DNA from: Heterobilharzia americana
Lineage: Eukaryota; Platyhelminthes; Trematoda; Strigeidida; Schistosomatidae
Length of the DNA: 64,000 nt
Reading direction: 5' to 3'
Assembly (NCBI GenBank): GCA_944470555.2
Contig: OX104127.1
Span: 153,341,776 to 153,405,775 of the forward strand
Under the pieces are notes generated by a model. The model was not told where the DNA came from. It worked only from the letters and a program-made list of their open reading frames with translations, and did no database searches. Below are positions 9,931 through 22,299 of the stretch, piece after piece. Both the position numbers and the translations under genes were made by a program. The first letter of the stretch is position 1, and each line of letters begins with the position of its first letter.

Positions 9931-12900
9931 GAAGTAAATCATTCTTCACAAACCTTCAAACCAAGATAGAAGTTCATTTGTCGCCAACTTAAAAACTCCG
10001 AGCTTTTAGTATAATAAAATAATTTAAGTGATATGAAGATCTAAAGTGTACTTTAAATATATGGTGACTAACCAGGGGTCGAATTTTACAGTTATTTTCT
10101 GCAGTCACACTTGTAATTCGTCGGAAATAAAAATCAAATCATTCAGAGATTGTTCAGCAGACGTATAGTGTAGTTTACAGAAATGTTGATAATTGGAAAC
10201 CTAAATGACTACTTTCTGCCTCTGTTTATTACACATCCATGTTTCATATCCGTTCGGGTGTTATTACTTTTCGCTTGCACTGTTCTGTATTTGTATGAGC
10301 CGTTTAGTCAATGACATATCAAGTTTTTGACCTGTGTAGAGTCTAAGTAGCTGTAGATGGGTATCTTTTTACGAAATTCCCAGGTTTTTCAACAATTTAG
10401 AAAGACTTAGGGATACGATCCTCAGGTAATTGATTTTTCTTCACTTTTTTACATAAATGCGTTTTAGAGGCTGATGAGAAGCTTTATTCATACAAGTTAG
10501 GCCAAAGTAAGGCCTGTACAGAAGAAGTAAGGTAGAACGATGTTCACTGCACATTATGAGAGACAAATAAACAACATAATTTTTCAATTACCTAAAAGCT
10601 ACAAAATACAGACTGGATTGTGGCCTTGGTTTCCAAAATTCCAAGATTGTCTGTCCACATCCAACAGTCATTCAGACTACGGTGAATGAAGTTGACGGTA
10701 ATTTCTTTCACTGAGAAACACTTTTATCATCCTTTGAAAGGTTTTGAGTGGTGACAGAAGGAAGTTGGTAAAACTAAACTACAATGCTCTTCTGACTGAA
10801 AATACTGATTGTTCAAAATATTGCAGCAACAGTTAAAGAATATATTGGGTGAATTGCTGCAATTAACAAGAACTTCGCACTACTTGGCCAGTAAAGGCGA
10901 AACAGTTGCCGCGGATTCATTAATTTTTGTACTGACTTAAGTAATGAGCTTATTAAATTAAAAATCAGACTTTGTGAATTTTAAGAGGTCTTTATATTGG
11001 TAAGGTGTAAAACAGTGTGATTTCATCACTCTGGTATAGTATAATTTTTATGACCAATTATTTTCTATGTCGATCACATAGTAAGGAGACTCAACTATTG
11101 AGAATTGTTTGATGTATTCACACGATTCATTTGAAACTTCCTGACTATATACTTCCTTGTCTTTGATATTCATGGCAGAAATAGTAGCGAACCTCAGGAG
11201 GGGAAGATTAATTAATTTCTAATGAGCTGGGTGAATTGGAAGTTAGAATAACGAGAAAAATCAGTAGAACAAAAGCAGTAGCATAAAAGCAATGGAATGA
11301 TCTATTTATAAGAAATCCCTATGAACTGAATAATCTTCGACGTATCCCGAATTTTTCCGGCATACTATAAACATGACCTATTTGGTTGCCAATCCAACGG
11401 GATTCAACCAACTGCAAGGAAGATATATGGATGGAAGCCATAAGTGTGTTGAGAGGAACGATACCAAGTATTAACTAACCACGAAAACATGTCAACCATT
11501 AAAAACTCTTAAAGAAATTAAACGTACGATGCAACCAGTTAAAAGAAATAATGTAGCCCAGTTTTATTGAAGGATGACTATCATGGCTGAATACATGGTC
11601 AGACACACATCGCTACTACTAAAAAGCGTACAATGCAGGATAATGGACAGAAATGAACCAAAATTTATTTCAAATTCCTTGGGACTGGAGAATAGTGTAA
11701 CATCCCGCTTTATCTCGAAATTTAGATGCACTTTTCATTACATAAATGAGATGTCTGAGGTCTTTACAGGTTAAGATGTTGATACACATCTTCAAGTGAT
11801 TTATAAAAATAAACTCAATTACCTGAAACCCCATGTTATTGCATCAAGAACCCAAGCTTCTCCACTGTAACGCAGTGAATTGAGGTGAGCTGTGTAGAGA
11901 ATGTTAGTAAATCATTTAAAGTTCTTTGCAGAACGCTTTGGGAACGTATTGTTGAACGTTTTCGGGTCTCTACATGTAGGACGTTAAAACGAATTTTTGT
12001 ACGTTCACAAATCATTGTATTCTCGCGTTTACTTTCCTGCGTTTGAACGTGATAGTTTCAATCTTACATTAAAATTCTCACAAAACTACGATTATTGATT
12101 ATAATTAGTATTACTACCTCACCCTTGTTTTTCCTGTTTTTTTAATTATCACCTCGGTTGACTGCACATTTTCCTAGTGCTCACTACGATTAGTCAAGCT
12201 ATCTCTAAATCTAGATTCAACTCAACATTTTCAATGACCTGATATTGACCAATCAGCCAATAATAAACTAATTTGTTTGGTTGTTCTTACTATAAGTAAG
12301 ACTGTACAGCTATCGAAAATGATTCATTGGTTTGAAACTTCTCTTCAATGGAAAAATTTTCCTTTTTGAATACCTCTATGAAAATTTTCCTCTTTAGAAT
12401 TTGTTTTCATATAATTTTTCAAAGCCATTATTTCGAAACCAGCATTACGCAAGTATTTTTTCACATTGATTTGTTAAACACCATCTAATAGGTCATTTGG
12501 ATTTCTTCAAAAACTTCTGGTCATTTTGCAACATGTAAAGTTTTTTTGAGATGTTGTTTTCGAAAGTTCATCCTTACATAGGTTTGCATACCATAGTTTG
12601 CACTGTCTATCTTCAGGCTGTATCAACCACGAATGTTCGACTCTCCCGTTTTTTCAAAATAGCAGTAAGTGCTAACCATTGTTGTTTGAATACCGACAGA
12701 AAATATGTTTAATAGGGTTTGTTAACTAAAACTTTTAAAAACTGTATACATTTATCATTAAAGACTAACTACTAAAGTATTAGAGAACCGAAGCAAAATT
12801 AAAATTATGTGCAGAAGAAAAATTAAAGTTTGTTTTTTAGGCATCCTCATCTGTCAGTTATATATAACTGTTTGATTTTTAGCGTAATGCTTATACTACA

Positions 12901-13289
12901 TCAACTGTGCTGATAGCAATTTGTCATTTCAAATAGTTCCCCATAGATTATGCAAGTGGAAATACATCACCGATAGGAGGTAGCATGAACAAACGACTAT
13001 TTTCCGCAAATTTCGATTTTGATGACAACCAGATGTCTAGAATAGGCTTTTCACGAACGTCAAATCTCGCCTGTGGTAGTAAAAAAACAGTTATGGAGAC
13101 TATAACTTGACTCAGAAATACATTTCTAGCATTTCACTCTCTAGAATTCAGTTTTTCTACTCTTGATAACCTAAACTTTTGTTAAGTGTAAGAAAGAAAT
13201 CGAATACTGAAAAGCTGAAGAGTTATGGGCAGAAATATGACTAGAAAACTTTTTTCATCTATGCTCCTTTTTATTCAGTTATTAAAATA
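9931..13289. other. Long non-coding stretch
   Basis: No recognisable coding, tRNA-like, hammerhead or retroelement sequence over 3.3 kb apart from short chance frames (for example 11574-11774). The sequence is AT-rich throughout. Confidence 0.4.
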
Positions 13290-15690
13290 GAAAGTTTCCT
13301 CAGAAACGCTGCAAGAACTCCGTGACGGTAAAGGAGCTGAATGGATTCCTTCTTTTTTCCGCCAAGCTTGCCATAGCACAACTAAGATCCAGTTTTCAAG
13401 AGACTGCTTAGATCGACAAGAATATTCCAAACTATATTGAAAACCACTTAAACCCCACCACATTCAGCCAAAGTCAAAGACTCTGAAGCGTCATACATTT
13501 ACCCATTTAGATCAAATTAAACCACGCCTTACTGAACTGGAACGAAATATTCACCTCAGAATATATGCTGTCCATGATTTGCAACCAAGTTTATGCCAAC
13601 CTTTCAATCAGTATGTCATGGAAGTTTCAGAGAAACAATGTAATATGACTAAGTTGGAATTATTAAACAGTTTGAAAGCAACCACATCTACTGCTCCAAG
13701 TAAACCAGAGAAATATGTTTTCAATTCATCGCATATTAAATTGTCGACAATTCAACTAGAAGCATTATCCCTCGGTCCTAAATTTTGTATCGAGTTTCCA
13801 AGCATCAGCAAACTACGTACTCCAAGTGCAATTTGAAAACCTCAATAATCAGACTTATGGCTTGATACCTGCATCCGATGAGCAACTGGAACACTTCAAG
13901 TCAACAGTCGTCGACAGTTGACACAAGTTTATCAGCACAAAGCCAAACAGTCCATCTATACTAACTAAAAAACACTGGGGGGGAAGTCGGAGAATTGAAA
14001 GACAACAAGGAGATTATAATGCTGCGTCCTGATAAAGGAACCGGTGTTGTCTTGATGAATTGCCAGGAATACATTTACAAAATGTTATCCATCCTCTCTA
14101 ATGAAACAAAGTTTATCAAACTTATTGGCGAGAAGAATAACATGGAACAAACTGAAAAATAACCAACCGACACTCTCTAAAAATTTATGACCGGTTCTTT
14201 CACAAATTTTGAACTATTTTAATCCCTACGACCATCTAGGTCAAGTATCCCCCAACTGTACAGACTGCCAAAAGTGCAGAAAGAGGGCACACCTTTACGA
14301 CCTATTCTCGACATGACAGGATCATCGTATTATCGTATTGCCCAGCGGTTAGTAGCAATCCTTAAGCCTATAAGAAGGCAAGTCTCCCTTCATAAAATAC
14401 GTGACTTCTTTCAATTTGTCAATTTTATAAACAGTGTAAACTGTTCCGATAAAATCATATTCCCTTTAGATATCGTGTCATTATTTACAAGTGTCCCTCT
14501 GACTGAGACAATATGTTGCATATGTGACGATATTGATTCTAGTGGATTGAATATTGGGATACCCACACATTATCTAAAGGAGCTGCTGTTGACATGCACT
14601 GTGAATGTTCAATTTTCCTTCAATAATGAAACATACAGACAAAAAGATGGCTTAGCTATGGGTTCACCAGTGGGAGTCTTGCTTGCAAATTTCTTCATTT
14701 CAAAGGTAAAGAAAACACACCTAAGCGGAATAAACAACCAGTTCGACTTTTATAAGCGATAGGCAAATGATACCTTGATCATCTCCAATAGTATGGATAA
14801 TCTAGAAGACATCCTATCTCAATTTAATAACTGCCACCCTTCAGTCAGATTCACATTGAAGAAGGAACTTAATTCTAGGATATCCTTCTTAGATGTGCAG
14901 TCAAATGACAAGACAATGGATTACTCAAAGGATCTACCACTAGAAAATCCACATGGAATGGACAACTCACGATTTTTCATGGTTGGGTGGCTGTATGCAC
15001 CAAAAGAAGTCTAATTCGCTCCTTATGTCATAGGATCCGCACTATCTGCAGTCCGGACGTTTTGGAAGATGAACTATTTTTTTCAAAAATATTCTGATTG
15101 AAAATCAGTATCTTGAACGTTTCATCGCTAAAGCAATGCAATTGAAAGTAAATGATGATTACGCCATCATGGCTCTTAAGAGGCTTCTTTTCACAAGCTT
15201 ATAGTTCAACGGAGACACATCAGTAAACATATCAAGAAGTCGTCTGACATTCCCATTCAGAATGACGTTCTATGCTGCCAAACTCAGACTAACTCTCTCA
15301 AAGTACCCAATGCTTCGATTATGTGCAAAGGATAAGCTAGCTCATTTGGCCAACTCGATGTGTGTTTATCAATTCACCGGCTCCTGTGGAGTAAGATACA
15401 TCGGCCGTACTTAGCGTTCGCTTTCCAAGAGCATTTCTGAACACACGACAGCCCGGTTCTACAGTGGGGAAAAGAGAACGGTTCACAGCTCTATTCTAGA
15501 ACATCTGACCCATTATGACCACCTAGTAAGTGCAAAAAACAGCTTTAGGGTCATTTATAGAGTTCACACAAATCTCACGAAAGGTGTACGCCAAAAACTC
15601 GTTCAAACTGCGGACGCCATAGTAATTATTATTTTGAAGCCTGAACTCTGCATTCATAAGAAATTCGTCCAGTCACTCGAGTTGCAATGA
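13290..15690 (+). pseudogene. PLE-C: near full-length Penelope-like polyprotein, dead
   Basis: The most complete PLE in the window. In order: an N-terminal region with KTLKRHTFTHLDQIK (about 13480) and ALSLGPKFC (about 13763); LRPDKGTGVVLMN (about 14023); RT fingers QLYRLPKVQKEGTPLRPILD (about 14258-14317); box A PLDIVSLFTSVPLTET; box B GLAMGSPVGVLLANFF (about 14651-14697); box C where YADD has become stop-A-N-D (TAG at 14760-14762); FTLKKELNSRISFLDVQSN; linker; and GIY-YIG VYQFTGSCGVRYIGRT (15361-15411), followed by an in-frame stop, then SEHTT. The C-terminus ends at a TGA at 15688-15690 after KPELCIHKKFV. At least five frameshifts or stops are visible. Both the Tyr and the first Asp of the catalytic box are lost. 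Confidence 0.9.
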
Positions 15691-15867
15691 ATATAACATA
15701 TAAGAACATTTCTACCTCCAAAAATGTCTTTATTCAGGTCCTCTCACACATTACATTCTTCCACTCCTATAATTCTAATTTCTGTTTGCATTCATCATGT
15801 TACGTCATTTAACTTAGTAACCAAATATTAGTCCGACCTTGGTAAGTCTTCTTCTCATTACTACTCC

Positions 15868-16052
15868 AAAGATTACGTAATTTCTCTTGTAACCTGATTT
15901 TTAATCATATCTGAACTCCGTTCCAAAATATTTCACGAAAACGTCTCTCTGTAACTATTTCAAACATTACGTAATTTCTTTTTGTAGCCTGAGTTTTATT
16001 CACGCGTGAACTCCGTTGAAAAATGTTTCATGAAACATTTTTTCTGTTACAA
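15868..16052 (+). repeat. Two-unit tandem repeat, about 92 bp each, after PLE-C
   Basis: Unit 1 (15868-15961) and unit 2 (15962-16052) share ATTACGTAATTTCT, TTGTA(A/G)CCTGA, TGAACTCCGTT, AAAAT(A/G)TTTCA and TCT(C)TGT(A/T)AC blocks in the same order. The pair lies 180 bases after the PLE-C stop and just before an AT microsatellite, so it is probably part of the element's 3' untranslated region. Confidence 0.7.
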
Positions 16053-16058
16053 TGTGAA

Positions 16059-16060
<2 letters not shown>

Positions 16061-16092
<32 letters not shown>
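16061..16092. repeat. (AT)16 microsatellite
   Basis: Thirty-two bases of uninterrupted AT dinucleotide, directly after the PLE-C tail repeats. Confidence 0.97.
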
Positions 16093-16095
<3 letters not shown>

Positions 16096-16939
16096 ATTGC
16101 ACAGTTTGAGAATGATGTCGCTGAAAAGGGTAACTCTTTGCTCAACGTCCTTTGTTCTATAACTTGATGGGGATTTTTAAATTATTCTTCAGAGTTGTCG
16201 GACCAGCTAAAAGGAGAAGAAAACAACTGTTATTTTCGATGGACATTATCTGGATGATATAAAACTTCAGTGTTTCATTCTTTAAAATGAACAAGCATAA
16301 AAATCTATTTGAACATAAATAATGCATGATGTGATTTGAAATTGGAAGTTAATGAAACATATAAATCTTATGACTTCGCGTATCATGAATCGAGGTATTT
16401 TGAGTAAAGTATGTATTCTGAGGTGAAACACATTAGCGTGTTTTCCTCGTACATTTCTTTTATTTATTGGGAACCATCCTGCTTGAAGCCTTCGGGATCA
16501 AATATTTTCAGATTGCTTCTTTTCAATTTATTGAAATTATTAAATTACATCTTCACATCATATTATACATTCTTGCTTATTTTGGAAAGGATTTTTAAAC
16601 CAACCGTTTGCGAAATTAACAGTAAAATGAAGTATAAACGTCGCAACAGATGTCATCTGGTTTGTAAACGGATAACAGAACATTATCTCGCTGTCCCTGA
16701 AGTAATTATCTCAGATTGCAGACTCTTACGCCCAAACTTACTCCTTACGTTTATTCATTCTTGCTTTAAGACTACATGATAATTTAGCAGTATTTGATTG
16801 TTTCGTATGACTTGATGTAATACTGTTGCCATTAACATTACTGAGATGCTAAGATTATTTATTTTGAATACGCGAAGTAGATTTTCTGATACGTTCCATA
16901 CTGATATGTTCATACTGTTATTTTATACTTGTAATTCCC
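16093..16939. other. Non-coding stretch
   Basis: One 122-codon open frame (16411-16779, plus) has no family resemblance and an AT-biased composition. I do not call it a gene. Nothing else is seen. Confidence 0.4.
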
Positions 16940-17175
16940 CCTTGTTAGGGTTAGGGTAGAATTGCCTAACCTTTGTTGGCAGATGAGCTTCTATGCGGAC
17001 GCCTCGATACTGTGGGATATTCATGATCTTGAGTTCTTGTTGTTCACTAGAAGTAAAATCTATAATGCGTGTTTCTTCCCACTTAAGACTCGTCAGCTGG
17101 TTGTACCTGGGTTCCAATTAGTGGTGGCTTGCTTACCCCAATGGCCTAGTTGGTGACGCTTTGGCTTTTGAAGCT
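16940..17175 (-). mobile_element. SM-alpha-like hammerhead element, decayed (minus)
   Basis: On the minus strand a hammerhead-like CTGACGA (17096-17090) is followed by a degenerate stem II, GAAAC (17075-17071) and ACGCAT. Downstream comes GGCGTCCGCATAGAAGC, then CATCTGCCAAC (about 17010-16970), the tail signature also found at 38910-38940 and 60090. At 17142-17165 the plus strand carries ATGGCCTAGTTGGTGACGC, an A-box-like tRNA head. It points the other way, so a second, opposed element head may abut here. Confidence 0.5.
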
Positions 17176-17589
17176 ATAAGTACTGTTTTCTAATCTTAGT
17201 AGGAACAACATTAATAACCGGAGTGAAGGCACATCTAGCTTACCAGTCCAAAATAGAGAAAAATGTGCCTCCTGTATTCTGCTGCCAGTTACTCACATGA
17301 ATGCGATTCCGTACTGCGTTAAACATTTTATCTACAATGAGGCGATTATCGTTTTGTTACAATGGTGTAGCTTTAAAACTTCATAAACTCTGACAAAACC
17401 TCTCTCCTTGAGTTGCATGACTTATTTTCACCATATTTGTTAATAACGATGCCCAGCTGTGTCAGTAATTAGTTGACTACCCTTCATAATTACCCTACAA
17501 AAACTGTATTCGGCTGAATGCTTAGAAACTCGTACTGTTATTCAAAAGCCACTGACTTGAAAAAACAATGAATATTCTTTTTGAAATGA
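17176..17589. other. Non-coding stretch
   Basis: Possible weak continuation of the tRNA-like head at its left edge; nothing else recognised. Confidence 0.35.
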
Positions 17590-18120
17590 TCAAGAAATGG
17601 CAAGAAAAGATGTTTCAGATGCTCTCTGAATACTGCCGTTAGTTCGGATTCAATTAAGGGGTGACGAAACGAGCGAGGTATTATTTCACAGACTACGCAG
17701 AGAATGTTTAACGCCATCAAATCACAAATCATGTTTTCCTTAAACTCAGTGGTGATACCAAGACTGAAAGACTGAATTGTCTAGACTAGCCACTTCCTGC
17801 TATTTTAATCAGTTTGACTGTTCGTATATAGCCGAGCACATCGGTCGGTGCTCTGGGAATTTTATTTTCCATGCTTGCAAATACCTCTTAGTGTGGTCAC
17901 AGAAAGGTTTGATGATGACCATTACAAGTTCCAAATTAGTGCACTTGGTTCAAACGAACACAACGGTGGATATGAACAAGTCATTTTCCACTTTGTACCG
18001 GGTTAATATCGAACTTCCTAAAAGAAGCCGGCTGAGACTCCTCCGGACTGTGGAACCAGTAGCAAACAGGACCAAACAACCAGAATTATATGTTCAAAAA
18101 AGCAAGTACTACGGCTAAAA
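17590..18120 (+). pseudogene. PLE-D: linker and GIY-YIG end of a PLE, decayed
   Basis: Plus strand. VFLKLSGDTKTERL near 17735 matches the pre-endonuclease linker of PLE-A (VFLRLAFKGDETSKRID). An open frame from 17777 then has CYFNQFDCS, corresponding to CIYEFNCSCGASYIG in the plus-strand arm of PLE-I, but with the YIG core lost. It continues with TTVDMNKSFSTLYRVNIELPKRSRLRLLRTVEP and PELYVQKSKYY, the conserved PLE C-terminus, up to a stop at about 18118. RT is absent. Further 5' coding, if any, is too decayed to follow. Confidence 0.7.
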
Positions 18121-21100
18121 CAACGGAGACTTGATTCGCAAATCGAAAATTCCATAGCACCTTAACCCAATTAATCTAATTTTTTAATTCCATACTGGAG
18201 ACTTCCCTTCATCCCTATAAAATGAAATAATTGTATCATATCTTCTTGACCTATTTCGTTCCCTTAAATAAGTATCTTTCTTTCAAGCTATTATTCCTCA
18301 AGTTATCTTGATTTGTTCATTGCAATCAACATTCACACTCACCTTTCTACTGTTTTATTAAACTGCCACTTTGGAATACCACGAAAGCCGTAAATAATCA
18401 ATTGCTAAACTTGAATTCCAGTTATAAGTGATACAAGATTTGTCTCACGTAGTTTCCTAAACTGTATAATATTATCAACAAACTGCAATCAGGAATGAGA
18501 ATAATCTTTACGTTAAATTCTGGAGTATGCGTATATAACTGTAGGATCCGAAAATGTGAACGAAAAACCTATTCTTTAGTCACTCAAATGGCCTCTGAAC
18601 ATCCAGTTAGGTTGTTGAATTCTTATTTTCGTACCACCACATCAGCCGCTATAATCTGAAGTTATGATGCTTAATATCTGTTTGACCTGAGTACATTCAG
18701 TTTGAAAATGCAGTAAATAAACTGCTCTGCTTGTTTTCGAGATATGGCATTTATAAACGCATTACCAGTCGCCTAAGAACTGACAGTCACAATTATTGAT
18801 GATAAATCCTCTCTCCATCAATAATCTTTGTTTCTGTTGCTGAGAATACAAGAGCACAGAACATGAAATTTATAACTGTGATTGGCTAAGTTTGATAAAT
18901 ATGAACGACATATTTTCTTTTCGTTTTCAGAAAGGATCGCTAATTTACACATTCAACGGATTACATTCTATGTGCAATGTCCAATAGCTTTGTTCCGAGA
19001 GGATCAAGTGTTTACCCACCACATCTTTTGATCCAGTCTTCATAATTCTAGATCATCAGCCACACGTCCAGGAGAGAATTATAGGAAGAGATTCTCTTTC
19101 TGTCTAGAAATTTTGCTGATGAGTTGGTTTTTTTGGATTGTGTAAGCGGTTTGTCAAGTGAACAGTCTTTACAAATGATCATATAAATATATAAAAACGA
19201 ATACATTAACAATGAATTTTAATCGACCAATACGATCTAAATGGGTAAGCGATGAAAATTTTAAAAAGTTAACATGTTTGGTTTTGGATTCCTTATTTGA
19301 ATGACCCATTCATATTAATTCTTACTTTTCGCTTTGATATAACAGTGATTTAAATACAATTAAACTTAGGTGAGACAGAAGTAGCATATCTCTAAGGACA
19401 TTTACAATAAGGGAAAATTACTACTGCTCAGCGAAGTATCGAAAAAGTGGAATCGATTTCACCTTGGCTTCGGAAATTTTTAACGCATTTCAATACCCCT
19501 TAAATTTGTTACTGGTCATATACACTTCAGACCTTGGATTGAAGTTCATGTTTCTCACACTTCGTCATCTTTTAGTCTTTCATGGTTATCATTCATTAGA
19601 ACTAGAGGAAATCTATAATGGCAATATATTTTATACATTACAGTAGTCTGTACAAAGTCAATGAGTTTATGTCTTACTACCTTTTTGATTAATCAAACAA
19701 ACCGGAAGACAGCTTGCAATGCAAATCGGATCTCCATATAACTTATTCAAGTCACCAATTCCTATCTGTTTAGGAAGGTTCACCAATGAATTTAATCTGC
19801 ACCAGGTAAAACCAAGGATCATATATGAATGCAAGTTAGGCACCTCTCAGCATTCCGACTTTGTTACGATAAACCTATGAAGAAACCATCAAACAGAACT
19901 CACTATATTCTCAGTAACAACCAGAAATTTAGTTACAGCTTTTGGCAGTACTTAAAGGTGCATAACTGACTAAGGAGATGTGATGTATTTGTCTCACAGA
20001 GTGAAAAAGAGACCACTCTTGGCACTATTCTCCGGCAATTTCCAGCAGATCCTTTCCGTTTTTTTCAATATTTACTAACAACTGCAATGAAACAATTAAC
20101 AACTTAGTTCAAAATAATTTTCATGCAAAATCGAAAGTGGTGAGATGGCGTTTCAAATGTCTTACAATCTCGTAGAACGGGATATACAAGAATAATGGAC
20201 ATGAAATTTAACTGACAGTTCATTTTCATTTCCTTCTATTGAAATTTTTTTCGAAATGCCTGACATATTGTCAAAATATTAAACATTTCATTTGACTCTC
20301 GTGGTGTCTTGTTCTGTCTTTTGGAGCTCGACGAAAAATTTATTAGGAATTTTTTTAAATTTACTTTTGCCTGCATGAAACGAGTAGGAGTTGATTTTTT
20401 AAAAATAATAGCTTTGTAAATTTTATCAGACAGAAGTTTACGTTTTCCTAAGTGCTTAAATATAGTAAACCAATACTCTTCATTTTCATTTTAGCTTCAA
20501 AGCTGTCTACCATATAGGTATCCCCAAAAATAATCTTGGGGAACACTATGACCTCTAATTTGAATGAAAAATGAAGACTACCCTGATAATTTGATCTCTC
20601 TACTTATAATTTTAAACTTAGTCCCCGAGTTTTGCCATGGAAGTAACAACTTCACAATTACTTTCACTCAGGACAATACCTCGTTTTCACAGCTAATAAG
20701 AGACATTTTTGATAATACCTGTATATTTTTGAGTATTTAATTCGTAAAAGGTGTTTGCAATTCCTCCAGTCATTGATAATTTGTTCATTTAAATTTACCA
20801 CCCGAAAAAGTAGTACGGATCATTACATATGAAAGTGCAAAACTGGAAGCTTGTACAGCAATGAAAGTAAAATAACGTGAAGTTTACAGGTTTTAACTTT
20901 ACCAATATAAAAACACTATGGAATGGATAGTATTTCACAACTGTTTTTGGTGATCATTTATAGTAGAATGAGCAAAACATAGTTTTCATTTGTCTACAAA
21001 CGTGTAAACACAACATTGGAATTGAAATGTGACAAAAATCCGTAAAATTATTGATAACAAAAAGAAAAATATCATGCTGGTGATAGTTTTATTTCATTTT

Positions 21101-21450
21101 ATTTAGAACTAAAATAAGAATCACAAAATACTCACGTTTTATAGTTGCTGATTTCAATTGTGTCCGAAAGAGGTGAGTGTGTTTGACATAAAAGCTGTAC
21201 AAAAAACTAGTACTAGGATTCATTGATTCAACATTGTTAACATAGAACACAGACGATCCCATAGTGATTTTTATGTAAATATTACGCATAATTTACATAA
21301 AATTTCAAGGACGTTGAATCCTTCAATGAAATGTCATGAGTTTTGATTCATTATGAAAGGTAACTTTCCTGAACTTTCAGGAACTAGAATACCATCGTTT
21401 AATAGAAAAATTACTTTTGAGGGAGTTGTGGAGATTTGGAATTATTTCAA
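18121..21450. other. Long non-coding stretch
   Basis: No recognisable coding or repeat family over 3.3 kb. AT-rich with frequent homopolymer T and A runs. Confidence 0.4.
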
Positions 21451-21499
21451 GTTGTTATTCATCGTAGACTGACATCTATTGGAGGAACAAAGAAAACCT

Positions 21500-21549
21500 G
21501 GGAGCACTGGACAGCTGTTTCGTTCTAGTATAGGACTCCTCAGCAGTGG
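21500..21549 (-). ncRNA. Hammerhead ribozyme-like motif, left arm
   Basis: Minus strand: CTGAGGA (21543-21537), GTCC, loop, GAAC (one mismatch in stem II), GAAAC (21522-21518), palindromic stem III ACAG/CTGT, then C at the cleavage position. Stem I strand CAGTGCTCC is present. Confidence 0.6.
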
Positions 21550-21607
21550 TAAAGCGCTGGCCGCGGAACCTGAAGGTCGCGGGTTCGATCCCTGCCGGTG
21601 GGGTCGT

Positions 21608-21672
21608 GGGTGAGCACTGAGAAGGAGTCCAATACTAGGACGAAACAGCTGTCCAGTGCTCCCGGGTTTCCT
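21608..21672 (+). ncRNA. Hammerhead ribozyme-like motif, right arm, 5' core altered
   Basis: Plus strand: stem I GAGCACTG (21612-21619) pairs perfectly with CAGTGCTC. Stem II GTCC/GGAC, GAAA, and stem III ACAG/CTGT with C at position 17 are all intact. The 5' core CTGCTGAGGA of relatives has become CTGAGAAGGA, so the invariant CUGANGA spacing is disturbed. Probably inactive. Confidence 0.6.
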
Positions 21673-21713
21673 TTGTTCCTCCAACTGATGTCAGTCTACG
21701 ATGAATAACAACG

Positions 21714-22299
21714 AGAAAAATTACTGTCAAAAGTTCTGAAACTGAGCGGTATCATGAAAAGATAACTGTTTGAACTCCACAGTTCTCCATAATTATTTCT
21801 TTAACTGAATCCCATAGATAGTAACTTCAGTTTGTCTTTATTTAAAACCTGACTGGTTATGAAACTCACAACCAAGAGTAATGTTGATAAACAAATAGCA
21901 AGAGAAATCATGACGCAGTCTTTCAGGCTTGATGTTAAAATTAATTTTTTTTTAGCGGTAACAGCATCAACATTTTAATACATACACGACATATCACCAA
22001 TGTAAACGCTGATATATTTGAAGACGTTTCAGTTGTGATATTTGCATACAAAATAAAAGAAAAGCTGATTGTTCTAATCTTTTGGTGTCAAATTTAGCCA
22101 AATGTGCAGATAAATAAACTTATACATTAATAATGTGGTTTAAAACTAGATTTATATACTTGTAGGAGAACAGACTTGCAAAAACTTACTGTTTTGTTAG
22201 TAGTAATAAGTAAGAAATACGAGAACGATTTCCTGACTTAAACATTCTCTGGCTAGAACTTCATTCTTTCTAAAGTTCATGCTTGTATTGATTGGTAAT
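21714..22299. other. Non-coding stretch
   Basis: Nothing recognised between the SINE pair and the RTE fragment. Confidence 0.4.

Larger units (their letters stand above)
21451..21713. repeat. Inverted pair of hammerhead SINE ends
   Basis: Left arm 21451-21546 is the minus-strand 3' half of a hammerhead SINE, from GTTGTTATTCATCGTAGACTG to CTCCTCAGCAGTG. Right arm, about 21617-21713, is the same sequence on the plus strand, ending CTACGATGAATAACAAC. The arms are about 95 bases with only scattered mismatches. The roughly 70-base spacer holds the tRNA-like part on the plus strand: GCTGGCCGCGGAACC, then B box GGTTCGATCCC at 21584-21594. The homology includes bases outside the conserved SINE end (TATTCATCGTAG), so the pair was probably formed in one event or by copying of one arm. 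Confidence 0.85.

Noticed and set aside
16411..16779. 122-codon plus-strand frame
   Set aside because: No family resemblance or exon signal; composition typical of translated AT-rich DNA.
16946..16960. Telomere-like TTAGGGTTAGGG
   Set aside because: Only two units, inside a decayed SM-alpha tail; chance or minor.
21546..21600. Possible tRNA gene with B box GGTTCGATCCC
   Set aside because: No full cloverleaf or acceptor stem, and it lies between two hammerhead SINE ends. It is the tRNA-like head of the SINE.
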